This document shows positions 4,902 to 11,987 of a stretch of DNA of 14,389 bases, piece by piece. Every line of letters begins with the position of its first letter. Position 1 is the stretch's first letter. The notes below the pieces were generated by a model, which saw nothing but the letters and a program-made list of their open reading frames with translations, was not told the origin of the DNA and did no database searches. The DNA is from Candidatus Harrisonbacteria bacterium RIFCSPLOWO2_02_FULL_45_10c (lineage in GTDB: Bacteria; Patescibacteriota; Minisyncoccia; UBA6257; 02-FULL-45-10c): contig MHJM01000019.1 in the NCBI GenBank assembly GCA_001818705.1, positions 468-14,856 on the forward strand, in the 5' to 3' direction. Position numbers and translations under genes: made by a program.

Positions 4902-5426
4902 TTGGCCAAGCTACTGAAAGTAATTGGAATGTCTGCAATCCTTATCGCTCAATCAGCTTTATTACTCGCTAAGCCAACAAAATCGCGAATTCAGGCAGCC
5001 AAGCATAAAAAAATAGTGGTGGATTTAAGCGATAAAACTCTAAAATTTTTTGTACGCGGTAAGCTGGTTAAAAAATATGCCGTTGGGATTGGCAAGCCAG
5101 CAACTCCTTCCCCGATAGGCACTGGCTATATCCGATCTAAGGGCGATATGATTTTTAGGCAAACCAAAGGTCCAAATAAAGGAAAAATTATAATCTGGAC
5201 TCAAATAAAAATTGGCCGATGGGTAAAAATTCCTTACGAAGAAATTCGAGGATTCGGCATGGCGATACCTGGCTATAATCCTTTCCAGTACTACATTCAT
5301 AGCGTCACTAACCCAGAAAACATTGGCAAAGCATCGTCTAAGGGCTGTATCCGAATGGCTATTCCGGACATGCTGGAGCTCTACCCGCTCGTTGACCTCA
5401 GAACTAAAGTAATTATTAAACTTTAA
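4902..5426 (+). CDS. L,D-transpeptidase (YkuD domain), exported
   Basis: YkuD-domain enzymes form 3-3 peptidoglycan cross-links or attach proteins to peptidoglycan outside the membrane. Residues 1-24 form a signal peptide (Lys-rich start, then MSAILIAQSALLLA). The YkuD domain fills the rest, starting at KKIVVDLSDKTLKFF (residues 36-50), with the TPSPIGTGYI turn (68-77). The catalytic motif lies at His133 (YIHSVT) and Cys149 in SSKGCIRM, with Arg151 behind it. The spacing of 16 between His and Cys is normal. The residue before Gly148 is Lys instead of the common His, and Ser follows His133 where Gly is usual. The start is TTG with AGGGAG six bases upstream. At 174 residues it is a minimal enzyme without LysM or other binding domains. 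It is a single-gene unit with its own promoter and terminator. Confidence 0.92.
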   Translation: MAKLLKVIGMSAILIAQSALLLAKPTKSRIQAAKHKKIVVDLSDKTLKFFVRGKLVKKYAVGIGKPATPSPIGTGYIRSKGDMIFRQTKGPNKGKIIIWTQIKIGRWVKIPYEEIRGFGMAIPGYNPFQYYIHSVTNPENIGKASSKGCIRMAIPDMLELYPLVDLRTKVIIKL

Positions 5427-5457
5427 GCCCCGCATTGCGGGGCATTTTTATTTTTTT
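5427..5457 (+). terminator. Rho-independent terminator of the L,D-transpeptidase gene
   Basis: GCCCCGC-ATT-GCGGGGC (5427-5443) followed by ATTTTTATTTTTTT. The identical 17-base hairpin occurs again at 9003-9019. On the minus strand the tail is weak (CTTAAAG), so termination of queA from the other side is less certain. Confidence 0.9.
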
Positions 5458-6502
5458 AAATGATCAGCATTCCGTCTCCGAAAGAAAACAACCGGAATTT
5501 TCTTTGAATAGCTTTTTGGTACAGCTTAAAAAGTTCTTCCCTGCCGGAAAAAGCGGCAGCCAGCATCAGCAAGCTAGATCTAGGAACGTGGAAATTGGTA
5601 ATCAGCGAATCAACTAAATTAAAACGATAGCCGGGACGGATAAATAAATCGGTGGCGCCGGATAATTTTTTAAGGATACCGGCTGTATCAGATGCCGATT
5701 CCAGTGTCCGCACCACCGTGGTCCCGACCGCAACAATCTGGCGGCCATCTTTTTTAAAACGATTTAGCCGTTCGGCGGTCCTACTGGAAATCTCATAGTA
5801 CTCCTGATGCAGTTTACCGTTCTGCAATTGCGCATCGGTTAAAGGCGCGAAAGTTCCCAAATTAACGTGCAATGTTACAAACTCTATGCTAAAACCCCGC
5901 TGTTTTAAAGTTCGCAATAACGACTTAGTAAAATGAAGCGAGGCGGTCGGTGCGGCAATCGAACCGAGATATTTAGCAAATACCGCCTGGTACTCTCTTT
6001 TAATCTGCGCTTCTCCAAGCGGCGAATGTTTAATGTACGGCGGCAATGGCGCCACGCCATTAGTTTCGAAAAAATTATTTAACCGCTGAATTAAAAATAA
6101 TGGTTTTAGAAAATAAAATTGCTCTGTTTGTTTCTCGATAAGAAATACGGGTTTCTTTTTTAGAAATAATCGAGAGTCAATATTAATTTGGCGGTCCGCC
6201 ATTACTTTTATCAATCCGCCTATCCGCTCCAGATACAAAATTTTAACTTTCCCGCCGGTGGCTTTCTGAAGTTCGACGCGCGCCGGAATAACTTTGGTTT
6301 CGTTAAAAACCAATACGGCTTTCGGCGGAAGATATTTGCTAAGATTTTTAAAAGTATTAAATGCCGCGGAATCGGTTTTTCGATTATAAACCAGCAGCCG
6401 CGCGCTATCCCGAGGCACTGCTGGCTGCTGCGCAATCAATTCCTGTGGAAATTGATAATCGTATGCTTCCAGATTAAATTTTCCCGTTTTTGATATCCTC
6501 AC
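5456..6502 (-). CDS. queA: S-adenosylmethionine:tRNA ribosyltransferase-isomerase
   Basis: QueA transfers and isomerises the ribosyl group of SAM onto preQ1 at tRNA position 34, giving epoxyqueuosine. Conserved blocks are all present: YDYQFPQELIAQQP at the start, RDSARLLV, FNETKVIPARV, then GSIAAPTASLHF, TLHVNLGTFAPL, AVGTTVVRTLES, and near the C-terminus RPGYRFNLVDSLITNFHVP-SSLLML. The length, about 348 residues, is normal. The start is unclear: the 3' end of tgt (stop at 6474) overlaps, and no ATG or Shine-Dalgarno fits. GTG at 6502 is taken here, TTG at 6514 is possible, and the family N-terminus aligns best around 6472. Translation is probably coupled to tgt. No other queuosine gene (queG, queH, queC-F) is in the window. 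Confidence 0.93.
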   Translation of the reverse strand: MRISKTGKFNLEAYDYQFPQELIAQQPAVPRDSARLLVYNRKTDSAAFNTFKNLSKYLPPKAVLVFNETKVIPARVELQKATGGKVKILYLERIGGLIKVMADRQINIDSRLFLKKKPVFLIEKQTEQFYFLKPLFLIQRLNNFFETNGVAPLPPYIKHSPLGEAQIKREYQAVFAKYLGSIAAPTASLHFTKSLLRTLKQRGFSIEFVTLHVNLGTFAPLTDAQLQNGKLHQEYYEISSRTAERLNRFKKDGRQIVAVGTTVVRTLESASDTAGILKKLSGATDLFIRPGYRFNLVDSLITNFHVPRSSLLMLAAAFSGREELFKLYQKAIQRKFRLFSFGDGMLII

Positions 6503-7607
6503 GGAGTTGGGCAACTGACTGATTAAAATAATGCAAATTATGGAAAGTCAGCAATTTTAACGGTGTAATTTCCCAAGCTTTTAAAAGATGGCAGATATAA
6601 CTCCGGGTGTAATTCCGGCAAACAAAACAATCGCACGCAGTATCCAACGGCTTTTTATCCTTAAGCATTGCCGATTTCGCCAGGTCCAATCTTCCTTTGG
6701 AGGTAAAGGCGATGCCCCGCCGCGCGTAATGGGTCGGCGCGATGCAATCAAAGGTGTCTATGCCCGCCTGCGCCATCCAGGGCATATCTTCGATATAGCC
6801 GATGCCCAGCAAGTGGCGCGGTTTTGATTCCGGCAAAACATCGGTTACCCAATACAGCATCCGGCTCATTGATTTTTTGTCATCGCCAAACTCTCCGCCG
6901 ATGCCAAACCCGTTAAAATCCATTTTCCCCAGCACTCGCGCGCTCTCTTCCCGTAAATCCTGAAACTTGCCTCCCTGCACTACGCCATACAGCGCTTGAT
7001 CGCTTTTTTTAGTTTTCAGACAAATCTCCGCCCAGCGATGAGTTTTTAACAAAGATTTTTTCGTATAATCGTGATCGGCAATCGGCGAAGTACACTCATC
7101 AAAAGCGAAAATAATATCGGCGCCGATTGCTTCCTGGATTTTGATTGATTCTTTCGGGCCTAAAAATACTTCCCGACCGTCAATATAAGAACGGAACGCC
7201 ACGCCGTCTTCGGTAATTTTTAACAGCTTCGGCTGCTGGTCGCTCTCAATTTTTTCATTAGAGCGTTGTTTTAAAATTTTCCCCTGCCCGAAATCTTTCC
7301 CGAAGCCCAAACTGAATACCTGGAAACCGCCGGAATCCGTCATTAATGGCTTCGGCCAATTCATAAATGAATGAATGCCACCGTGCGACTTAATTATTTT
7401 TTCACCCGGCCGTAAATGCAGATGAAAGGTGTTAGCAATCAGCATTTGGGCTCCGGTTTGTAAAACTTCCTCACTGGTAAGCGTTTTGATAACTGCCTGC
7501 GTCGCCACCGGAACAAATGCCGGCGTTTCCACAACTCCATGCGCCGTTTCTAACAGACCGAGGCGGGCTCGGCTTTTTTTGGATTTTTTAAGAAGAGTAA
7601 ACCGCAT
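6474..7607 (-). CDS. tgt: tRNA-guanine transglycosylase
   Basis: Tgt replaces G34 of GUN-anticodon tRNAs with preQ1 (or queuine). The catalytic Asp91 lies in MTDSGGFQVFSL, the nucleophile Asp287 in GIDTFDCIAPTHYARRG, and the structural zinc site is Cys325, Cys327, Cys330 (CDCFVC) and His356. Residues 101-128 are an extra loop between the SL of the first motif and LLKITEDGVAFRS. Comparing by eye with the Zymomonas enzyme, Cys172 corresponds to Cys158 as in bacteria. Val233, however, corresponds to Gly241 within GIGGEFGDD, where eukaryotic queuine enzymes have Gly. The ATG at 7607 has no Shine-Dalgarno; its promoter is TTGTCA-17-TAGAAT. The gene leads the tgt-queA operon and is divergent from the thiolase. 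Confidence 0.95.
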   Translation of the reverse strand: MRFTLLKKSKKSRARLGLLETAHGVVETPAFVPVATQAVIKTLTSEEVLQTGAQMLIANTFHLHLRPGEKIIKSHGGIHSFMNWPKPLMTDSGGFQVFSLGFGKDFGQGKILKQRSNEKIESDQQPKLLKITEDGVAFRSYIDGREVFLGPKESIKIQEAIGADIIFAFDECTSPIADHDYTKKSLLKTHRWAEICLKTKKSDQALYGVVQGGKFQDLREESARVLGKMDFNGFGIGGEFGDDKKSMSRMLYWVTDVLPESKPRHLLGIGYIEDMPWMAQAGIDTFDCIAPTHYARRGIAFTSKGRLDLAKSAMLKDKKPLDTACDCFVCRNYTRSYICHLLKAWEITPLKLLTFHNLHYFNQSVAQLREDIKNGKI

Positions 7608-7610
7608 GGA

Positions 7611-7640
7611 TTGACGTTTTAATTATTCAAGAGCTATTCT
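7611..7640 (+). promoter_or_regulatory. Candidate promoter for the thiolase gene
   Basis: TTGACG (7611-7616), an 18-base spacer and TATTCT (7635-7640). The expected start leaves a leader of about 30 bases with AGGAG at 7668-7672. Its -10 box overlaps the -10 box of the opposite tgt promoter, so the two may compete. Confidence 0.5.
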
Positions 7641-7664
7641 ATATGTAGTTTGCCACTTTGACAA
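7636..7664 (-). promoter_or_regulatory. Promoter of the tgt-queA operon
   Basis: Minus-strand TTGTCA (7664-7659), exactly 17 bases, TAGAAT (7641-7636). Both boxes match 5 of 6 consensus positions. The leader before ATG 7607 would be about 20 bases and has no Shine-Dalgarno and no preQ1 riboswitch. Confidence 0.65.
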
Positions 7665-7677
7665 TTTAGGAGTGGCG

Positions 7678-8991
7678 ATGGGAAAGAACATTGTTTTGGC
7701 TTCCGGTTTGCGTACGCCTTTCGGCCAGATCAATAAAGCGCTGGCGAAATATTCGTCGGTTGAGATGGCAGCGCTGGTCATGAAAACCTTAATGGAAAAA
7801 TCCGGACTTCCTAAAGAAAAGGTTGATGGCGTTATTCTCGGAGAAGTTTCTCAAACCTCCAAAGCGCCGAACAGCGCGCGGGTGGCGGCTCTGAAAGCCG
7901 GTCTGCCGATTGGATGCGTCGCTCACACCGTCCAGAACAACTGCATTTCCGGCATCCAGGCGATTACCGACGCGGCCAGAAAAATCATCTGCGGCGAAGG
8001 CGAAGTTTTTATCGCCGCCGGCGTGGAAAGCATGAGTAATATGCTCGTATACGTGAAAAATGCCCGCCAGAAATACGGCGGTAATCTGAAAGCGATTAAA
8101 AATGCGATTGCCGATGCCGAATTCGTTGACTGCATCGTGGAAGGACTGACCGATCCGATTTCCGGCATGAATATGGCGGAAAGCGCGGAAATGACAGCGC
8201 AAAATCTGGAAATTAGCCGAGACAGCCAGGATGCTTACGCCCTAGGGTCATTCCAAAAAAGCTACCGCGCGGAACAGGAAGGTTTTTACGACGATGTCCT
8301 GATCCCCCTGCCGGAACTGGTCCGGGACGAATCTCCTTATTTGCGCGAAACGCTGGCAGCCGACTCGGAAAAATCCAGAAAATTGATGAAAAAAAGCCCG
8401 CTGATTATCCGCGCCATGGGAATGTCTGTTGAGGATTTCTGGAAGAAAAACAATGCCTATATGCCGAGAGACTACGATCCGGTTTTTGAAGGAACAGTCA
8501 CTCTTTTTAACTCCTGCCCGCAATCCGACGGCGCCGCCGCGGTTATCGTCGCTTCCGAAGAAGCGGCGAAACGGCTCGGCCTGGCCATCCATATGTATCT
8601 TCGGGGATGGGGTTTTGCTGGGCTGCATCCGGCTTACATGGGAATTACTCCGGCGCAAGCCGTCCCTAAAGCCTTAACGCATGCCGACCTATCGTTCGAT
8701 AATGTAGACTTTTTTGAAATCCATGAGCCGTTCGCGGCTACCGTACTAGGAATTTTCCAATCCGGTTATCAGAATTTTGAAATGGACTGGAAGAAAAAAT
8801 ACGACGAAGGCCGCGTCAACCGAAACGGCGGCTCGCTCTCTCTCGGCCATCCATTGGGAGCCACCGGTATCCGTCTGGCACTAAACGCCATGTCGGAATT
8901 CAAAAAAGATGCCAACTCCTCTCTTGCAGTTGCCGCGGCTTGTGCCGGCGGCGGCATCGGCGGCGCCATGGTGTTTGAAAGATATAGATAA
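7678..8991 (+). CDS. Thiolase (acetyl-CoA acyltransferase/acetyltransferase, FadI-like)
   Basis: Thiolases join or split acyl-CoA and acetyl-CoA. In this 437-residue protein Cys89 (QNNCISG) is the acyl-carrying nucleophile, His391 sits in SLGHPLGATG, and Cys422 in ACAGGGIGG; all are in the expected order. The usual NEAFA motif is replaced by HEPFA at residues 349-353; His at this place is typical of FadI and the mitochondrial trifunctional-protein thiolase. The segment GTVTLFNSCPQSDGAAAV (from about 272) also resembles FadI-type enzymes. The frame is open to a GTG at 7672, but AGGAG (7668-7672) overlaps it and is 5 bases before ATG 7678, which is preferred. It is a lone plus-strand gene between minus-strand genes and looks richer in GC than its neighbours, so it may have been acquired. 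Direction and chain length are not settled. Confidence 0.92.
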   Translation: MGKNIVLASGLRTPFGQINKALAKYSSVEMAALVMKTLMEKSGLPKEKVDGVILGEVSQTSKAPNSARVAALKAGLPIGCVAHTVQNNCISGIQAITDAARKIICGEGEVFIAAGVESMSNMLVYVKNARQKYGGNLKAIKNAIADAEFVDCIVEGLTDPISGMNMAESAEMTAQNLEISRDSQDAYALGSFQKSYRAEQEGFYDDVLIPLPELVRDESPYLRETLAADSEKSRKLMKKSPLIIRAMGMSVEDFWKKNNAYMPRDYDPVFEGTVTLFNSCPQSDGAAAVIVASEEAAKRLGLAIHMYLRGWGFAGLHPAYMGITPAQAVPKALTHADLSFDNVDFFEIHEPFAATVLGIFQSGYQNFEMDWKKKYDEGRVNRNGGSLSLGHPLGATGIRLALNAMSEFKKDANSSLAVAAACAGGGIGGAMVFERYR

Positions 8992-9002
8992 TAAAAAAAT
9001 AA

Positions 9003-9030
9003 GCCCCGCATTGCGGGGCTTTTTATTTTT
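9003..9030. terminator. Bidirectional terminator between thiolase and the C39-like gene
   Basis: GCCCCGC-ATT-GCGGGGC (9003-9019) followed by TTTTTATTTTT on the plus strand, and by TTATTTTTTTATT on the minus strand. It is identical to the hairpin at 5427-5443. Confidence 0.9.
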
Positions 9031-9472
9031 GCACTGCCATCAGCCAGCGCTCTTGTTTTTTTTCCTCATCACGCCAGCGGCGGAGAAATTCGTAGCGAGA
9101 TAATTGAAAATTCTTTCCGTTCCATGGATCGCGCAACACAATGTAGTTACGCGTTAACGAAGAAACAACGGCGTAATGCCCTTCGTTGCCAGCCGGCTCA
9201 ATATACGCAACAATAACGGGCACTCGCTTGTCTAAAAATCGACGAAGAATTTGAAAATTAGCGCGGCGATATGTTGATACAGAAAATCCGTGCCGCTTAG
9301 CAACGCGTATCATAACTGGATTATCACTACCTTCACGAGGCGTTGTATGCAATTCTTTTGCTAATCGCTCTTGACTTAGACGCTTTCCAAAATAATCAAA
9401 CACCATTGCGAGCGACGCCGGGCCGCAATAATATTTATTCTTTTGCCGATAATACGGAATTATTTTTTCCAT
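9023..9472 (-). CDS. Stand-alone C39-like (papain-fold) cysteine peptidase
   Basis: The 149-residue protein has the peptidase C39 layout: Gln10 (YYRQKNKYYCGPAS) for the oxyanion hole, Cys16 as nucleophile, His99 (EGHYAVV) and Asp115 (LRDPWNG). In ABC exporters this domain removes double-glycine leaders from bacteriocins; here it has no membrane segments, ATPase domain or signal peptide, so it appears to be a free cytoplasmic enzyme. Such C39_2-like single domains are widespread and mostly without a known substrate. The ATG at 9472 has AAGG about 9 bases upstream. It follows the GT39 gene with a 37-base gap and no strong terminator, so it may be part of that transcript. No double-glycine peptide gene was found in the window. 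Confidence 0.8.
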   Translation of the reverse strand: MEKIIPYYRQKNKYYCGPASLAMVFDYFGKRLSQERLAKELHTTPREGSDNPVMIRVAKRHGFSVSTYRRANFQILRRFLDKRVPVIVAYIEPAGNEGHYAVVSSLTRNYIVLRDPWNGKNFQLSRYEFLRRWRDEEKKQERWLMAVQK

Positions 9473-9509
9473 TGTCGGCGCCTTCGTATCAAAAATAACT
9501 TTTTTAAGT

Positions 9510-11174
9510 TTAAAATATTTTTTTATAAACTACAAATGCTTCATCGCCGCGGGGATTCAGAATCGATATGCGTTCGCCGGTTTGTAATATGACGGTCTCC
9601 GGCGCTAATACTGTATTCGTTGGCGCAACAAAATAACGCACCTTAAAACCAATGCGCTGGTAATAATCGCTTCCTTGCTCCTGTAAATACTGGTTATACG
9701 TGGCCAAACTAAGCACCGGCCAAGCATGGTAGATATGTAGCCGGTTCAAAGTCCACAATTTACCCGCTAAATCAAAATTGCCGTCATAAACAATCATTGC
9801 CGGATATGATTCAGCTCCAGCTGCCAATCCCCGCTCCAACGCCTGCTCCCGCAGTTTTTCCAAAAATTGATACCGCATATCAAACGTCAGCGCGGGAACC
9901 AATCCGGCCAATTCTCTTTCAAAGAATGCTCCGAGCTGATTATAGCCCCAGTTATAATTTTCATATCGGACTTTGGAAACCAGCCATGGCCGGAAACTCT
10001 CTGAATTCGGCCAGGGATAATACCTGATCAGATTATTGATGGAATAGCCGATTTCAAAAATTAAAACCAGTGCGAATAATCCATAGACAAGATTTTTTTT
10101 ATCGCCAAAAAATCTCTGCCGTACCGCGTCCAGAAATACCGCAATCACTAAAGCGATAAAGGGCGTCAGCATGGTTAAAAATCGGTAGGATGGGCCGATA
10201 ACCAACATCAGCGCCGCCACGAATAACAGCGCGATAATCAAAAAACTATTTTTAACCATAACTTCTTTGCCTCGGCTGATTAATCCGTATAAAAATGCTA
10301 AGACTGACGTTCCGGCAAACGCCAAGAATAACCAGGAATTAGTCGCGATTAAACGCGGCGCAAAATCCTGCAATCGGTCTATCAGAGCGCCAATCTCCTT
10401 TCCCGGCGCCACTTTCCAAACTTCCGGATGCTGGCCAAAAATATAGGACAGTTGAAAATCAAAATGGCCGACCGCTTGATACAAACCGATATTATAAATA
10501 ATGACTGGGCTAAAAATAACTGCTGCTAACAGTGCTCCAAACCAAAGATTTTTATTTTTCAAATAATCGCGCTTAAAAAATAATAAATAGGTTCCAAAAA
10601 TTGGAACAATGATTCCGGCATTGTATTTTGCAAGCAATCCCAGCCCGACCGCTGTTCCAGTCCAAATTAAATACCTGTCATCTCGCAAAGATTTTAAGAA
10701 AAAATAAGACGCAAGAAGCAAAAAGAAAATAACATACGCCTCCTGCATCCCGACTCGCGAAATATAAAGATGATTAAGTGTAACGCCAAAAATCGAAGCG
10801 GCGATAATTCCTGTAGAATCGGAATAAAGTAATCGGCCAATCAAATAAACCAAATATACCGATACTATTCCCAGCAAGGCCGACGGCAATCGAAAACCAA
10901 AATTACTTTCACTGAACACCTTCATAAAAATGTTTTGAACTGCTAATACTAATGGCGGATGGTCGTGAAACGATAATTTGGTCCACCATGGGATATTCGG
11001 ATCAAACCATTCTAAAGGGGTGGTCTGCGCCGCCGCTTCATCGAAATCCAGCATGCCGATGCCCCGAAAGGACATAAACACCTCGTCGTTAACCGTATCC
11101 CCGCGTGAAAGGCCGTATAAGCCAAGCAAGGCGGATATTGCCAAAATAAAAATAAGGGTGGATTTTTTAGACAT
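9510..11174 (-). CDS. GT39-type membrane glycosyltransferase (PMT/ArnT-like)
   Basis: This 554-residue protein belongs to the GT-C fold family of PMT_2/ArnT-like glycosyltransferases, which use polyprenyl-phosphate sugars on the outer face of the membrane. Signs are TM1 (residues 7-23), then an external loop with Asp30-Glu31 (TVNDEVF), which fits the catalytic acidic site, and the SFHDHPPL motif at 69-75, followed by FRLPSALLG. About eleven hydrophobic helices follow up to residue 370, then a soluble C-terminal domain of about 170 residues ending in a beta-rich part (ETVILQTGERISILNP). The donor sugar and acceptor cannot be read from sequence. The ATG at 11174 overlaps the methyltransferase stop by 8 bases, so both are translated together. 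Likely role: glycosylation of envelope lipids or proteins. Confidence 0.85.
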   Translation of the reverse strand: MSKKSTLIFILAISALLGLYGLSRGDTVNDEVFMSFRGIGMLDFDEAAAQTTPLEWFDPNIPWWTKLSFHDHPPLVLAVQNIFMKVFSESNFGFRLPSALLGIVSVYLVYLIGRLLYSDSTGIIAASIFGVTLNHLYISRVGMQEAYVIFFLLLASYFFLKSLRDDRYLIWTGTAVGLGLLAKYNAGIIVPIFGTYLLFFKRDYLKNKNLWFGALLAAVIFSPVIIYNIGLYQAVGHFDFQLSYIFGQHPEVWKVAPGKEIGALIDRLQDFAPRLIATNSWLFLAFAGTSVLAFLYGLISRGKEVMVKNSFLIIALLFVAALMLVIGPSYRFLTMLTPFIALVIAVFLDAVRQRFFGDKKNLVYGLFALVLIFEIGYSINNLIRYYPWPNSESFRPWLVSKVRYENYNWGYNQLGAFFERELAGLVPALTFDMRYQFLEKLREQALERGLAAGAESYPAMIVYDGNFDLAGKLWTLNRLHIYHAWPVLSLATYNQYLQEQGSDYYQRIGFKVRYFVAPTNTVLAPETVILQTGERISILNPRGDEAFVVYKKIF

Positions 11175-11937
11175 TTGTTTTTATTGCTTCCAGGCAAAGA
11201 AACAGCGGGATTTCTTTCCGCGCCGCATCTTCAGCTTTGGCCCTAGGACCGGATTGGCTGGTTTTATGAGAAATCCATTCTTCTAAATGAGCGACTGCGA
11301 ATCCCTGTTTTGCTAACGCTTTTATATATAATTGCAGAGGCCGATGAAATGAAATAGTGGCTTCGCTCGACTTATCACTAGGATGCATCTGAATCTTATG
11401 CCGCGATTCCGACAGATAGCCGTCAATCCGGCGATATTGGATTTTTTTGTCAGCATCAAATCCCCAACTGGTTTTCTCCGGTATCCGGAAAGCCGGATGA
11501 TTTAACACTATCAGCAGCCGGCCACTCTTCCCCAACACGCGGCCACACTCCTTAAATACGCCAGCAAAATTTTCAATATTTTGAATCGCTAAAATAGCGG
11601 TTATCGCGTCAACCGTACCAGCTTTTAAAAAAGAAAGGTTGTCCGCTGATGAAATATGGAATTGGATTTGCTTCGGAGATTTCTTTCTGGCGATATCAAT
11701 CAGCTCCGGCGCGATATCAACGCCGATTACTTTCGCTCCTTTTTTGTAAAACTCCCGCGCAAAAAATCCCTGCCCGCAGGCAATGTCCAGTACTAGTTGC
11801 TCATTTTTAATCGCCAGCATCCGGAGAACATTCGGCAAAATCACTTTCTGCTGATAACTATCCGAATCTTTCTCTAATAATTCGTCATACCAATCAGCAA
11901 CTTTCCCCCAGGAAGTTTTTTGGTGTTTCATATACAT
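11167..11937 (-). CDS. Class I SAM-dependent methyltransferase
   Basis: A Rossmann-type methyltransferase (Methyltransf_11/25 group) of 256 residues. Motif I is VLDIACGQGFFAREFYKKG (from about residue 49), with the SAM ribose-binding acidic residue in VIGVDIAPELIDIARKK. SSADNLSFLKAGTVDAITAI and the helix-strand unit RVLGKSGRLLIVLNHPAF follow. The DIACGQG loop is the usual SAM-binding Gly loop. The substrate is unknown; the 8-base overlap with the GT39 gene suggests a shared target such as a glycan or lipid. Starts at 11937 or 11931 (Met3) are both possible. A TAATAT box lies exactly 6 bases before the ATG at 11931, with no Shine-Dalgarno, and could make that one a leaderless start. Confidence 0.88.
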   Translation of the reverse strand: MYMKHQKTSWGKVADWYDELLEKDSDSYQQKVILPNVLRMLAIKNEQLVLDIACGQGFFAREFYKKGAKVIGVDIAPELIDIARKKSPKQIQFHISSADNLSFLKAGTVDAITAILAIQNIENFAGVFKECGRVLGKSGRLLIVLNHPAFRIPEKTSWGFDADKKIQYRRIDGYLSESRHKIQMHPSDKSSEATISFHRPLQLYIKALAKQGFAVAHLEEWISHKTSQSGPRAKAEDAARKEIPLFLCLEAIKTNV

Positions 11938-11943
11938 ATATTA
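11938..11943 (-). promoter_or_regulatory. Weak -10 box, possible leaderless promoter for the methyltransferase
   Basis: Minus-strand TAATAT (11943-11938), ATGTAT, ATG (11931). It fits the TANNNT plus 6-7 bases pattern seen at five other genes, but the box is only a 4 of 6 match and there is no TGn extension. Confidence 0.3.
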
Positions 11944-11954
11944 CTCGGTACCAC

Positions 11955-11987
11955 AAAAAAATAAAAACCGCCTTAAATAAGACGGTT
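11955..11987 (-). terminator. Rho-independent terminator of the zinc-ribbon gene
   Basis: On the minus strand AACCGTCTT, an ATTT loop and AAGGCGGTT (11987-11966, with one T-G pair) are followed by TTTATTTTTTT. It overlaps the TAA stop. Confidence 0.88.

Noticed and set aside
4934..5426. Defective L,D-transpeptidase because Lys replaces His in the SHGC motif
   Set aside because: SKGCIRM is a frequent variant in this family as I remember it, and the catalytic His133, Cys149 and Arg151 are intact with normal spacing.
7608..7630. preQ1 riboswitch upstream of tgt
   Set aside because: The leader is only about 20 bases and contains no hairpin plus A-rich tail or pseudoknot arrangement.
7658..7663. 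TTGACA as -35 box for the thiolase
   Set aside because: Only about 15 bases remain before the ATG, so no -10 box fits; the bases are better explained as the reverse complement of the tgt -35 TTGTCA region.
7789..8658. Several antisense frames inside the thiolase gene
   Set aside because: His- and Arg-rich shadows typical of the reverse complement of a GC-rich coding region; no ribosome sites.
9488..9507. Possible terminator after the GT39 gene
   Set aside because: Only a 5-base A/T stem (AACTT/AAGTT) with a poor T tail; too weak to call.
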